Source: Longimicrobium sp036399935 (lineage in GTDB: Bacteria; Gemmatimonadota; Gemmatimonadetes; Longimicrobiales; Longimicrobiaceae). From it: a DNA stretch of 64,000 nt. The position numbers and the translations under genes were made by a program. The first letter of the stretch is position 1, and every line of letters begins with the position of its first letter. The notes under the pieces are model-generated. The model searched no databases, was not told the DNA's origin, and saw only the letters and a list, made by a program, of their open reading frames with translations. Positions 26,398 to 35,998 of the stretch are shown in pieces. The DNA lies in NCBI RefSeq assembly GCF_036399935.1, contig NZ_DASWMD010000055.1, forward strand, positions 1 to 64,000. The letters run 5' to 3'.

Positions 26398-27447
26398 TCA
26401 GCGGAGCTGGACGACGGTGCCATCGTCCGATGATCTACGTGCCGCTTCGATGATCTCCAGGCCGGCGATGGAGTCCATCGGGTCCACGGGGGGCGGGGCG
26501 CCGTCCCGCAGCGCGGCGGCGATGCCGGCGTAGAAGGCGCCATAGTCGCCTCGCTCGGTGCGGACCGGCGTCCACTCGTCCCCGGCGCCCAAGCGGCCCC
26601 AGTCAGCCTCCGGCTCTTCGCCCCAGCCGGGGCCGGGACGCTGCCCCGCCTTCAGCGCCGCCTCCTGCACGTCCAACCCGCGCTTCACGTACGCCGCCCG
26701 CGTGCCCAGCACGCGCATCCGCGTTCCGTGCTCCGCGGCGGTGGCGCTCACGTGAAGGTGCGAGCGGACGCCGGACGCGTGGGTGAGCGCCACGAACGCG
26801 TCGTCGTCCACCCGCACCCCCGCGCGCCGCGCGCCCACCTCGGCGTAGACGTGCGTCACGGGTCCGAAGAGCACCAGCGCCTGGTCTACCAGGTGCGGTC
26901 CCAGGTCGAACAGCGTCCCGCCCGCCCCGGCGGGATCGGGGTCCTCGCGCCAGCCGCCCTTGGGCGTGGGCCGCCACCGCTCGAACCGCGACTCGAAGCG
27001 GAAGACGTCCCCGAGCGCCCCCTCCGCCATCAATCGCCGCAGGGTGAGGAAGTCCCCGTCCCAGCGGCGGTTCTGGTAGACGGAGAGCAGCAGCCCGCGC
27101 TCGCGCGCCTCGTCAGCCACTTCCCTGCCCTCCGCCGCGGTGGCCGCCATCGGCTTGTCGATCACCACCGCCAGCCCCTCCCGCAGCGCCGCCCGGGCCA
27201 GGGGAACGTGGGTCCGGTTGGGCGAGGCGACCACCACCAGGTCCATCTCGCCCGCCCGCTCCCACAGACGGTCCGCGGAATCCACCACCTCCACGCCGGG
27301 ATTCTCCGCCCGGGCCTGCGCGGCGCGATCCGCGTTGGAGGTGACGACGAACGCCAGCCGCATCCCGCGCGTCGTGGCGATCAGCGGAGCGTGGAACGCA
27401 GACCCGGCTAGCCCGTACCCGATCAGCCCTACCCTGATGTCTCCCAT
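26398..27447 (-). CDS. Gfo/Idh/MocA-family oxidoreductase
   Basis: The 349-residue protein begins with the NAD(P)-binding Rossmann motif VGLIGYGLAGSAFHAPL, followed by VVVASPNRTHVPLARAAL and the EKP-type motif VIDKPMA (Glu replaced by Asp). The C-terminal domain has YQNRRWDGDF and GGTLFDLGPHLVDQAL. Members oxidise or reduce sugars, inositols or their phosphates in the cytoplasm. Tandem orientation with the downstream-facing GH13 gene (35 bases apart) suggests they share a transcript, so the substrate may be a product of glucan breakdown. The ATG at 27447 starts the Rossmann fold; longer readings run into the amylase gene. Confidence 0.9.
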   Translation of the reverse strand: MGDIRVGLIGYGLAGSAFHAPLIATTRGMRLAFVVTSNADRAAQARAENPGVEVVDSADRLWERAGEMDLVVVASPNRTHVPLARAALREGLAVVIDKPMAATAAEGREVADEARERGLLLSVYQNRRWDGDFLTLRRLMAEGALGDVFRFESRFERWRPTPKGGWREDPDPAGAGGTLFDLGPHLVDQALVLFGPVTHVYAEVGARRAGVRVDDDAFVALTHASGVRSHLHVSATAAEHGTRMRVLGTRAAYVKRGLDVQEAALKAGQRPGPGWGEEPEADWGRLGAGDEWTPVRTERGDYGAFYAGIAAALRDGAPPPVDPMDSIAGLEIIEAARRSSDDGTVVQLR

Positions 27448-27482
27448 CCCTTTACCTGTTTGGTCTGACGCGATTCTTTTCG

Positions 27483-29105
27483 TCAGCGACGCAGAGCAAG
27501 CTCGAAGACGTAGGTCTCGAACGGCTCCAATGCGGCGACCGGAATCCACCCGGCGAGCCGCCCGTCGCGCCTCACCGGGACGGAGGATGCTCGCCCGCCG
27601 CCGAGCAGCGGACGCGCAACGTAGCGGCCTGGCGGAAGGACGGACGCGGACGACGAAAGCGCCGCGCCCGAAAGCCGCTGCGCTCCCAGGTTCGCGACGA
27701 CGAGCACCGTCTGCCCCTCCGCGCGCCGCAGGTACGCGAGCGCGGAGCCCCGGTTGGCGTCCAGCGCAATGAACTCGCCCGCCGAGCCCAGCGCCGGATG
27801 GGCCGCGCGCAGGTGCACCAGCCGGCGGTAGTGGTTCAGCAGCGATGACGGATCGCCCTCCTGCGCCTCGACGTTGGCGGTCAGCGAGTCGGGCTGCAGC
27901 GGCTCCCACGCGGTGCCGGTCGTAAAGCCCACGCCCGGGCGGCGGGCCCAGTGCATGGGGGTGCGCAGCCGCGGGTCCGGCTTGTCGGCCGCCATCCCGA
28001 TCTCCTCGCCGTAGTAGACGAAGGGGATGCCGGGAAGCGTCAGCAGCAGCGACGCGGACAGGCGGGCGCGCGCTGCGTCGCCCCGGAACTCCGTCATCGT
28101 GCGCGTCTGGTCGTGGTTGCGCTGGAACGACGCCCAGCGCCCCGGCGGAATGTCGCGCTGCACCCGCCGCACGGCCGCCACCAGGCTGTCGCCACGCCCG
28201 GAGCGTACCGCGCCGAGCAGCGCGTCAGACACCTCGAACGCAAAGTAGGCGTCCAGCTGGTCGGGATAGTAGCGCAGGACCGCGCCCATGCTGTCCCACA
28301 CCTCGCCCACGGTGAACGCGCCGGGGCGGATGCGCTGGATGTACGCCTGGTAGTCGCGCAGCCAGGGGTGCGTGCCCGGGCCGTGGCGCGGGTCCGTTCC
28401 CTGCTCGAAGAAGTGCCCCACCGCGTCCAGCCGGAACCCGTCGACCCCCATCTCCTCCAGCCAGAACCGGGAGATGCGCTCCGCCTCGGCGCGCACGGCG
28501 GGGTTGTCGAGCCGCAGGTCGGGCATGCCGCTCCAGAACAGGCCGTAGTAGTACTCGTCGCGGGTGGGCGCCTTGTGCCAGGTGGGCACCGTCCACCCCT
28601 GCGTCCTGCCCTGCGTGGGCGACCAGGTGAACCAGTCGCGGTACGGCGATGCGGGGTCCAGCAGCGCCGACTTGAAGTACGGGTGCTCCGACGACATGTG
28701 GTTCAGCACCAGGTCCACCACCACCGCGATCCCGCGCCGGTGCGCCTCGGCCACCAGGTGCTTGAAGTCGGCGTTGGTGCCGTACTCGCGGTTCACCTCG
28801 TAGTAGTTGGTGACGTCGTACCCGTGGTAGCTGGGCGACTGCGCCACCGGCATCAGCCAGATGCAGCGGGCGCCCAGGTCGCGTTGCGCCGCGGGATCGC
28901 CGTCGTTGATGTAGTCCAGCTTGCCGGCCAGGCCGCGCAGGTCGCCCACGCCGTCACCGTCGCTGTCGTGGAAGGAGCGGACGAACACCTCGTAGCACAC
29001 TCCGCCGCGGCGCCAGTCGGCCGTTACGGCGGCGGGGGCCTGCGCGGCCAGCGGGGGCACGGGGGACAGGAGCAGGGCGCAGAGCGCCACGGCGATGCGA
29101 CGCAT
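27483..29105 (-). CDS. Secreted GH13 alpha-glucan hydrolase (neopullulanase/oligosaccharidase-like)
   Basis: The 540-residue protein has a signal peptide (MRRIAVALCALLLSPVPPLAAQ) and a full GH13 barrel. DLVLNHMSSEHPYF is conserved region I. DGFRLDAVGHF holds the nucleophile Asp227, TVGEVWD the acid/base Glu268, and QRNHDQTRT the third acid Asp332. FVYYGEEIGM and a C-terminal beta domain follow. It resembles periplasmic enzymes acting on maltodextrins. It is divergent from susC, and the Gfo/Idh gene lies 35 bases downstream. The exact bond and product specificity cannot be read. Confidence 0.9.
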   Translation of the reverse strand: MRRIAVALCALLLSPVPPLAAQAPAAVTADWRRGGVCYEVFVRSFHDSDGDGVGDLRGLAGKLDYINDGDPAAQRDLGARCIWLMPVAQSPSYHGYDVTNYYEVNREYGTNADFKHLVAEAHRRGIAVVVDLVLNHMSSEHPYFKSALLDPASPYRDWFTWSPTQGRTQGWTVPTWHKAPTRDEYYYGLFWSGMPDLRLDNPAVRAEAERISRFWLEEMGVDGFRLDAVGHFFEQGTDPRHGPGTHPWLRDYQAYIQRIRPGAFTVGEVWDSMGAVLRYYPDQLDAYFAFEVSDALLGAVRSGRGDSLVAAVRRVQRDIPPGRWASFQRNHDQTRTMTEFRGDAARARLSASLLLTLPGIPFVYYGEEIGMAADKPDPRLRTPMHWARRPGVGFTTGTAWEPLQPDSLTANVEAQEGDPSSLLNHYRRLVHLRAAHPALGSAGEFIALDANRGSALAYLRRAEGQTVLVVANLGAQRLSGAALSSSASVLPPGRYVARPLLGGGRASSVPVRRDGRLAGWIPVAALEPFETYVFELALRR

Positions 29106-29618
29106 GGTGGGTCCTGTGGGGAGGAGAGGGGGAGCGGGACGCGGATGGGGCGGATCGTAGCACGGGCACCACGCGCCGAACAAGGCCGCCATCCGCCAGC
29201 CCGCGCGCATTCGGACGGATTCGTGGACCGGGGCGCGGACCGGTCCCCGTTCAGCCCGGCGCGGTCGCTGAACCGGGCGCCGATGGAAGCTTGCAGGCGC
29301 CCGCCGCGAATTTGTAAAAACGTGTGCCAAATTCCCGCAGGCACGTAGCACCACCGCCTCCGGAACCTTTTACGATGTTGACATTCCGAGTTTGGCAGCT
29401 TACGATACAAATCATCCAGCCCGTGTTCCGCCGCACCCCGTCCCACGATCCAGTCCGATTCCGCCAGGCGAGCCAGAGAGGCTTCCGGAATGCTGCTCGT
29501 AGGACACCAGTGCGCCCCACAAGATCACGCCGGTACCGCTCCGGGCTTCCCCGCTCGCCACACGAAGGCGGCGATCGGGGGTGGATGCACCACTTCCCAC
29601 CTCTGCGAGGTCACACCC
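29106..29618. other. Divergent regulatory region between GH13 and susC
   Basis: This 513-bp gap holds no gene. An inverted repeat AATTTG-N13-CAAATT (29309-29333) lies about 45 bases upstream of the susC promoter and could bind a regulator. Nothing matching the GGAA-N7-TTCC sites of the ROK genes was seen. The susC leader after the promoter is about 200 bases long. Confidence 0.5.
29378..29406 (+). promoter_or_regulatory. Promoter of the susCD operon
   Basis: Perfect TTGACA (29378-29383), a 17-base spacer, then TACGAT (29401-29406). It stands out in the GC-rich context, with AT-rich sequence on either side. Confidence 0.7.
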
Positions 29619-32600
29619 ATGGCACTCGGTCGTCAGTTTTTCCTCGCGCTTGCCGCCTGCCTTCTCGGGGCGGTGCCGTTGAGCGCGCAGTCGGGCACCG
29701 TCACCGGGCGCGTCGTCGAAGGGACGACGCAGGAGCCCCTGGCGGGCGCCACGGTGAGCGTGACCCAGCGCACCACCGTCAGCGGCGCGGACGGCCGCTT
29801 CACCGTGGGCGGCGTTCCGGCCGGCACCCACACCGTGCAGGCCACGCGCATCGGCTACGGCACGGTTTCTCGCACGGTGACGGTGGCCGCCGGCCAGACG
29901 GCCACCGTGGACCTGTCGCTGTCGTCGCAGGCGGTGCTGCTGGAGAGCGTGGTGGCCATCGGCTACGGCGAGCGCCGCATCCGTGACGTCACGGGCTCGG
30001 TGGCGCCGGTTTCCGAAGAGCAGTTCAACACCGGCCGCGTGGTGAGCCCCGACCAGCTGATCCAGGGCAAGGTGGCCGGCGTGCAGGTGGTGAGCACCGG
30101 TGAGCCGGGCGGCGGAAGCAGCATCCGCATCCGCGGCGGCACCTCGGTGAACGCCAGCAACGAGCCGCTGATCGTGGTGGACGGCGTGCCGCTTCAGCCC
30201 GGCGGCGGCCTGTCGGCGGGGCGCAACCCGCTGAACTTCATCAATCCGCAGGACATCGCGCGGATGACGGTGCTCAAGGACGCCTCGTCCACCGCCATCT
30301 ACGGATCGCGCGGCGCCAACGGCGTGATCATCATCGAAACCAAGACGGGAGCTTCCACCGGTCCCCAGTTCCACTACGGCAGCTCCGTCTCGGCCTCGAC
30401 GGTCACCCGCTCGCCCGAGCTGCTGAGCGCCACGGACTTCCGCGCCGCCGTCACCGAGTACGCACCCGGCCGCGTGGGCTTCCTGGGCAACGCCAACACC
30501 GACTGGCGCGGCGCGGTGGAGCGCGACGCCAGCGGCCAGGAGCACGAGCTGGCCATGTCGGGCGCAGCCGAGAACCTGAACTACCGCCTGTCGCTGAACT
30601 ACCTGGACCAGCAGGGCGTGCTGCGCGGTTCGGAGACGGAGCGCGTGTCGGCCGCGGTGAACTACAACCACCGCATGTTCGCCGACCGCCTGAACGTGCG
30701 CGCCAACGTCCGCGGCGCCCGCACCGACGACGTCTTCACCCCGGGCGGCGTGCTGGGCAGCGCCACCGTGTTCGACCCCACGCAGTCCATCCAGACCGCC
30801 ACCGGGGGGTACTACGAGGCCACGGCGTTCCCGCTGGGCCCCAACAACCCGCTGGCCGAGCTGGCCCTCGCCGTGGACCAGGGCACCACCTACCGCAGCG
30901 TCGGCAGCATCGAGGGGCAGTACCGCATGCCCTTCCTGGAAGGGCTGTCGAGCACCCTGCGGGTGGGCTACGACGTGGCCAAGTCGGAGCGGCGCCGCTT
31001 CTTCCCCAGCATCATGCAGTCGCAGGTGGAGAACCGCACCACCTGCACGCGCACCGCCACGGACCCGCCCTGCCCCACCGGCTTCGTGGACCGCAGCAAC
31101 CCCAGCGAAACGGCGGGGCTGCTGGAGGCGTTCGCCAACTACACCACCCGCCTGTCGGCGCTGAACAGCGACATCGACGCCACGGCCGGCTATTCGTACG
31201 AGACGTCGCGCGGCGACCGCCCGTACTTCTACGCGCGCGGGCTGAGCACCGACCTGCTGGGCACCAACGGCATTCCCACCGCGGTGGAGAACGTGTCGCG
31301 GGTGGACGTGGACGAGAGCAAGCTGGCGGCCTTCTTCGCCCGCGTGAACTACACCCTCGCCGACCGCTACCTGCTGACGCTGAGCGTGCGCCGCGACGGC
31401 TCGTCGCGCTTCGCCCCCGGCAACCAGTGGGGCACGTATCCCGCGGCGGCGCTGGCGTGGCGCCTGGGCGACGAGGCGTTCATGGACCGCTTCGGCTGGA
31501 TGTCGGACCTGAAGCTGCGCGCTTCGTGGGGCATCAACGGCAACCAGTCCATCGGCAACTACCTGTGGGTGCCCAACTACCGCATCGGCGACGCCTTCAC
31601 GCAGGCGCAGTTCGGCGACCAGTTCATCACCACCATCCGCCCCACGGCGGTGGACCCCGACATCCAGTGGGAAGAAACCACGTCGTACAACCTGGGCCTT
31701 GACTACGGCCTGTTCGACGACCGGCTGACGGGCTCGGTGGAGTACTACACCAAGGACACCGACGACCTGATCTTCACCGTTCCGGTGGCGGCGGGCACGT
31801 ACGTCTCGAACTTCGTGACCACCAACGTGGGCAGCGTCCGCAACGAGGGCGTGGAGTTCAGCCTGAACGCGCAGGTGCTGGATGCGCCCCGCGGCGGCTT
31901 CACCTGGAACGCCAGCTTCAACGCGGCGCACAACACCAACCGCCTGCTGACGGTGAACCCCTTCGGCGGCGGGGCCGAGCAGATCCTGGTGGGCGGCATC
32001 GCCGGCGGCGTGGGCGCCAACATCCAGGTGCTGCAGCCGGGCTCGTCGGTGAACTCGTTCTTCGTGTACCGGCACCGGCGCGACGGCGCGGGCAACCCGG
32101 TGTACGCCGACACCGACGGCGACGGGCAGATCGAGGACATGGAGCTGTACGAGGACGTGAACAACGACAAGAACATCACCTTCGACGACCGGGTGGCCAT
32201 GCACGACCCGGCGCCGGACTGGACGTTCGGCCACACCTCGAACATCGGCTTCCGCAACTTCGACCTGGGCTTCACCCTGCGGGCGCAGACGGGCAACTTC
32301 GTCTACAACAACCTCGCCTCCAGCCAGGGCTACTACAACGCCCTGAACGCCGCGGGCGGCCTGGTGAACCTGCACTCGTCGGTGCGCGAGTACGGCTTCC
32401 GCGAGCCGCAGTACTACTCGGACGTGTACGTGGAGGACGCCTCGTTCCTGCGGATGGACAACCTGACGCTGGGCTACACGATCCCCGAGTTCCGCGGCGT
32501 GCAGCAGATGCGCCTGTTCGGCACCGTGCAGAACGTGTTCACCCTCACGGGGTACAGCGGCGTCGACCCCGAGGCGGGACTGAACGGCATCGACCTGACC

Positions 32601-32651
32601 ATCTACCCGCGCTCCCGCACCCTGACGGCTGGCATCAGCTTCGGGTTCTGA
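29619..32651 (+). CDS. SusC/RagA-family TonB-linked outer-membrane protein
   Basis: The 1010-residue protein has a signal peptide (MALGRQFFLALAACLLGAVPLSAQ) and a carboxypeptidase-regulatory-like domain (GRVVEGTTQEPLAGATVSV...DGRFTVGGVPAG). It then has a plug with the SusC signature GGTSVNASNEPLIVVDGVPL and DASSTAIYGSRGANGVIIIETK, and a large barrel. It forms the TonB-driven channel on which the SusD lid sits, taking oligosaccharides into the periplasm. ATG 29619 has GCGAGG upstream. The context of GH13, GH97 and amylase genes points to alpha-glucan as cargo; this is inference. Confidence 0.95.
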   Translation: MALGRQFFLALAACLLGAVPLSAQSGTVTGRVVEGTTQEPLAGATVSVTQRTTVSGADGRFTVGGVPAGTHTVQATRIGYGTVSRTVTVAAGQTATVDLSLSSQAVLLESVVAIGYGERRIRDVTGSVAPVSEEQFNTGRVVSPDQLIQGKVAGVQVVSTGEPGGGSSIRIRGGTSVNASNEPLIVVDGVPLQPGGGLSAGRNPLNFINPQDIARMTVLKDASSTAIYGSRGANGVIIIETKTGASTGPQFHYGSSVSASTVTRSPELLSATDFRAAVTEYAPGRVGFLGNANTDWRGAVERDASGQEHELAMSGAAENLNYRLSLNYLDQQGVLRGSETERVSAAVNYNHRMFADRLNVRANVRGARTDDVFTPGGVLGSATVFDPTQSIQTATGGYYEATAFPLGPNNPLAELALAVDQGTTYRSVGSIEGQYRMPFLEGLSSTLRVGYDVAKSERRRFFPSIMQSQVENRTTCTRTATDPPCPTGFVDRSNPSETAGLLEAFANYTTRLSALNSDIDATAGYSYETSRGDRPYFYARGLSTDLLGTNGIPTAVENVSRVDVDESKLAAFFARVNYTLADRYLLTLSVRRDGSSRFAPGNQWGTYPAAALAWRLGDEAFMDRFGWMSDLKLRASWGINGNQSIGNYLWVPNYRIGDAFTQAQFGDQFITTIRPTAVDPDIQWEETTSYNLGLDYGLFDDRLTGSVEYYTKDTDDLIFTVPVAAGTYVSNFVTTNVGSVRNEGVEFSLNAQVLDAPRGGFTWNASFNAAHNTNRLLTVNPFGGGAEQILVGGIAGGVGANIQVLQPGSSVNSFFVYRHRRDGAGNPVYADTDGDGQIEDMELYEDVNNDKNITFDDRVAMHDPAPDWTFGHTSNIGFRNFDLGFTLRAQTGNFVYNNLASSQGYYNALNAAGGLVNLHSSVREYGFREPQYYSDVYVEDASFLRMDNLTLGYTIPEFRGVQQMRLFGTVQNVFTLTGYSGVDPEAGLNGIDLTIYPRSRTLTAGISFGF

Positions 32652-32697
32652 ACCGCGCCGGCGTGAACTCAACGCATAGACGAGGACTGATACAGCC

Positions 32698-34278
32698 ATG
32701 AACATCAAGGCGTGCAAAACGCTGATCGTCGCCTCGGGGCTGCTGCTGGCGGCCGGGGCGTGCACCGACCTGACGACGGAGCCCAAGAGCTCCGTCAGCG
32801 GCGGAACCGTGTTCTCCGACCCCAGCTCGTACCGCGCCTTTCTGGCGAAGCTGTACGCGGGGCTCTCGGTGACGGGCCAGGAGGGGCCGGCGGGCTCGGC
32901 CGACATCTCGGGGATCGACGAGGGCTTTTCGCAGTACCTTCGCCAGTACTGGTCGCTGCAGGAGCTTCCCACCGATGAGGCCATCATCGGGTGGGGCGAC
33001 CCGGGGCTGCCGGAGATGAACCGCCAGGGGTGGACGGCGAGCAACCCGTTCGTTTCGGCCCTGTACTACCGGATCTTCTTCCAGGTGGCGCTGGCGAACG
33101 AGTTCATGCGCGAAACCGCCGACGACCGCATGGCCGAGCGCGGCGCGGGCGCCGAGCTGCGCGCCCAGGTGGCGGGCTACCGCGCCGAAGCGCGCTTCCT
33201 GCGGGCGCTGAGCTACTGGCACGCGACCGACCTGTTCGGCAACGTGCCCCTGGTCACCGAGGCCAACCGGTCGGGCGCCGAGCCCCCGGCGCAGGCCACG
33301 CGGCAGGCGCTCTTCTCCTTCGTCGAAAGCGAGCTGAAGGCCATTCTGCCGCAGCTGCCGGCGGTGGGCCAGGCCGAGTACGGCCGCGCCGACCAGGGCG
33401 CCGCGCAGATGCTGCTCGCCAAGCTGTACCTCAACGCGCAGGTGTACACCGGGCAGGCGCGCTACGCCGAGGCCCGGGCCGCGGCCGAGGCCGTGATCGG
33501 CTCGGGCGCGTACCAGCTGGACAACGACTACCACCACCTGTTCCTGGCCGACAACCACACGTCGCCCGAGATCATCTTCCCGATCACCTTCGACGGCCGC
33601 CGCACCCGCACCTGGGGCGGGATGACGTTCCTGGCCCACGCGGCCGTGGGCGGCAACATGAACGCGGGCAGCTACGGGCTCGACGGGGGCTGGTGGGGGC
33701 TGCGGCTGAAGCCGGAAGCCTACGCCTTCTATCCCTCGAACGGCGCGGACCGGCGGTCATCGTACTTCGTGATGCAGAACTCCGTGACGATCAGCGACGT
33801 GGGCGACTTCTTCCAGGGGGTCGGGGCGCCCAAGTTCCGCAACATCACGTCGGCGGGCGCGGCGGGGTCGAACGCCACCTTCCCCGACACCGACTTCCCC
33901 ATGTTCCGCCTGGCCGACGCGTACCTGATCTACGCCGAGGCGGTGGTGCGCGGGGCGGGCGGCAGCCGGCCGACGGCGCTGGGGTACATCAACCAGCTGC
34001 GTACGCGCGCCTATGGCAACGCCAGCGGCAACATCACCGACGCGCAGATGACGCTGGACTTCATCCTGGCCGAGCGCGGCCGCGAGCTGCTGTGGGAGGC
34101 CCAGCGCCGCACGGACCTGGTGCGCTTCGGGCGCTACACCGGCGGGGCGTACGTCTGGAGCTTCAAGGGCGGCGCTCCGGCGGGAACGGCCACGCCCGCG
34201 CACCTGGACCTGTACCCGATCCCGGCGGCGGAGCTTTCGGCCAACCCCAACCTGAGCCAGAACCCCGGCTACAACTGA
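32698..34278 (+). CDS. SusD/RagB-family glycan-binding lipoprotein
   Basis: The 526-residue lipoprotein has its acylated cysteine at 22 (LLLAAGAC). TPR-like helical repeats follow (RAEARFLRALSYWHATDLFGNVPLVTE, AAQMLLAKLYLNAQVY), and the C-terminal SusD pattern (FRLADAYLIYAEAV, DFILAERGRELLWEAQRRTDLVRFGRY, YPIPAAELSANPNLSQNPGY). SusD proteins bind glycans at the cell surface and close the SusC channel. The gene begins 46 bases after susC and is cotranscribed with it. It shows the family is used here outside Bacteroidota, if the taxonomic guess is right. Confidence 0.95.
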   Translation: MNIKACKTLIVASGLLLAAGACTDLTTEPKSSVSGGTVFSDPSSYRAFLAKLYAGLSVTGQEGPAGSADISGIDEGFSQYLRQYWSLQELPTDEAIIGWGDPGLPEMNRQGWTASNPFVSALYYRIFFQVALANEFMRETADDRMAERGAGAELRAQVAGYRAEARFLRALSYWHATDLFGNVPLVTEANRSGAEPPAQATRQALFSFVESELKAILPQLPAVGQAEYGRADQGAAQMLLAKLYLNAQVYTGQARYAEARAAAEAVIGSGAYQLDNDYHHLFLADNHTSPEIIFPITFDGRRTRTWGGMTFLAHAAVGGNMNAGSYGLDGGWWGLRLKPEAYAFYPSNGADRRSSYFVMQNSVTISDVGDFFQGVGAPKFRNITSAGAAGSNATFPDTDFPMFRLADAYLIYAEAVVRGAGGSRPTALGYINQLRTRAYGNASGNITDAQMTLDFILAERGRELLWEAQRRTDLVRFGRYTGGAYVWSFKGGAPAGTATPAHLDLYPIPAAELSANPNLSQNPGYN

Positions 34279-34385
34279 GCCGGCACGGCCCCGGAGCCAT
34301 CCGGGGCGCGGACTGACGTTTTCCTGCAGCTCCGCCGCCCCCGCGGCGGGGCTGCAGCCCTTTGTGGACCTGGTGGACGATCGCC

Positions 34386-35975
34386 ATGCCTCTTCTTCGA
34401 TTCCGGCCCGGCGCGGCCTGCTTCCTGGCCCTGGCCGTGCTGGCCGGCGGCTGCAAGGAGCCCGTCGGGCCCCCGCCGCCCATCGTCGAACCGCCGCCCG
34501 CGCGGCCGTCGCTGCCGCAGACGTACCGCGCCAGCGGCCACACGGCGGCGGGCGACGTGTTCGTTCACCTGTTCGAGTGGCGGTGGACGGACATCGCCGC
34601 CGAGTGCGAGGCGGTGCTGGGGCCGGCGGGCTACGAGGCGGTGCAGGTGTCTCCGCCCCAGGAGCATGCCGTCATCAGCGGCCACCCCTGGTGGCAGCGC
34701 TACCAGCCGGTGAGCTACAGCCTCGCCCGCAGCCGCTCGGGAACGCGCGCCGAGTTCGTCGACATGGTGACCCGCTGCAAGGCCGCGGGGGTCGACATCT
34801 ACGTGGACGCGGTGATCAACCACATGACGGCGGGCGCGGGCACGGGGAGCAACGGCACCGTCTACACCAAGTACAGCTATCCCGGCCTGTACTCTCCGGG
34901 CGACTTCCACGGGGAGTGCGGCGTCCACGACTACGGCAACGCCGCCAACGTGCAGGACTGCCAGCTGGTGGGGCTGGCGGACCTGAACACGCTGCTGCCG
35001 GAGGTGCGCGGGAAGATCGCCGCGTACCTGCTGGACCTTTCGCGCATCGGCGTGGCGGGGTACCGCATCGATGCCGCCAAGCACATGCAGCCGGTGGACC
35101 TGGACTCCATCGTGGGCCGGGTGAACCGCGCGCTGGCGGCGGAGGGGCGCCCCCTGCCCTACTACTTCGCCGAGGTGATCGACTACGGCAACGAGGGTGT
35201 GTCGCGCACCGACTACTACGGGCTGGCCTACGCCTCCGGCGGCGCGGCCGACATCACCGAGTTCAAGTTCCGCGGCGTCGGCGAGAAGTTCCTGGGCGCC
35301 AACGGGGGACGCCTGGCGCAGCTGAACCCCAACGGGACCGCGGGGAACCAGTTCTCCGTGGGCGCGTGGGGATTGATGCCGTCGGACAAGGCCGTGGTGT
35401 TCCTGGAAAACCACGACACCCAGCGCGACGCGGCCGGCATCGGCTACCGCTCGCCCGTGCCGTTCCGGCTGGCGAGCGTGTGGATGATGGCGCAGCCGTA
35501 CGGCTATCCCTCCATCATGTCGAGCTACGCCTTCACCCTGGGCTCGGGGCGCGACACCGGCCCCCCGTCCAACGCCGCCGGGGAGACCAACCCCGTGAGC
35601 TGCGTGGCCAGCATGGAGGCCGCGCAGAGCGGGCAGTGGGTGTGCGAGCACCGCGATCCCACGATCCGGCGGATGGTGGGCTTCCGCCGCGCCGTGGCCG
35701 GCACGGACCTGAACCGCTGGTGGGACAACGGCGCCAACGCTATCGCCTTTTCGCGGGGCGACAAGGGGTTCGTGGCCATCAACCGCGAGGCCGCGGCGGT
35801 GGACGTCGCCACGCCGACGGGGCTGGCCGCGGGCACCTACTGCGACGTGATCACCGGCGGCAGGGCGGGTGCCGCCTGCGCCGGCACCTCCGTGACCGTC
35901 GCAGCGGGGGGCGCGGTGCAGTTCAGCCTGCCCTCCAACACCGCGGTCGCCATCCACGCCGGTACCCGCCTTTGA
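34386..35975 (+). CDS. Surface lipoprotein alpha-amylase (GH13, animal/Streptomyces type)
   Basis: The 529-residue lipoprotein has its lipid-bearing cysteine at 23 (LAVLAGGC) and a proline-rich spacer. The catalytic barrel contains DVFVHLFEWRWTDIAAEC, VSPPQEHAVI, DAVINHMTAG (region I), YRIDAAKHM (nucleophile Asp229), AEVIDYG (Glu263) and LENHDTQR (Asp344), then a small C-terminal beta domain. These motifs match endo-acting alpha-amylases of the animal and Streptomyces groups, not the cyclomaltodextrinase-like enzyme upstream. It probably cuts starch outside the cell and feeds SusCD, in the role SusG has in Bacteroides. Confidence 0.92.
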   Translation: MPLLRFRPGAACFLALAVLAGGCKEPVGPPPPIVEPPPARPSLPQTYRASGHTAAGDVFVHLFEWRWTDIAAECEAVLGPAGYEAVQVSPPQEHAVISGHPWWQRYQPVSYSLARSRSGTRAEFVDMVTRCKAAGVDIYVDAVINHMTAGAGTGSNGTVYTKYSYPGLYSPGDFHGECGVHDYGNAANVQDCQLVGLADLNTLLPEVRGKIAAYLLDLSRIGVAGYRIDAAKHMQPVDLDSIVGRVNRALAAEGRPLPYYFAEVIDYGNEGVSRTDYYGLAYASGGAADITEFKFRGVGEKFLGANGGRLAQLNPNGTAGNQFSVGAWGLMPSDKAVVFLENHDTQRDAAGIGYRSPVPFRLASVWMMAQPYGYPSIMSSYAFTLGSGRDTGPPSNAAGETNPVSCVASMEAAQSGQWVCEHRDPTIRRMVGFRRAVAGTDLNRWWDNGANAIAFSRGDKGFVAINREAAAVDVATPTGLAAGTYCDVITGGRAGAACAGTSVTVAAGGAVQFSLPSNTAVAIHAGTRL

Positions 35976-35998
35976 ACGGACGCATGAGGAGAATGCAG

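Noticed and set aside
29412..33044. 1210-codon open frame opposite susC and the start of susD
   Set aside because: Same reason: low-complexity product, and the other strand holds well-known families.
34364..35998. In-frame upstream extension of the GH97 gene across the amylase gene
   Set aside because: The frame is open by chance through the amylase gene; GH97 has its own Shine-Dalgarno site and signal peptide at 35999.
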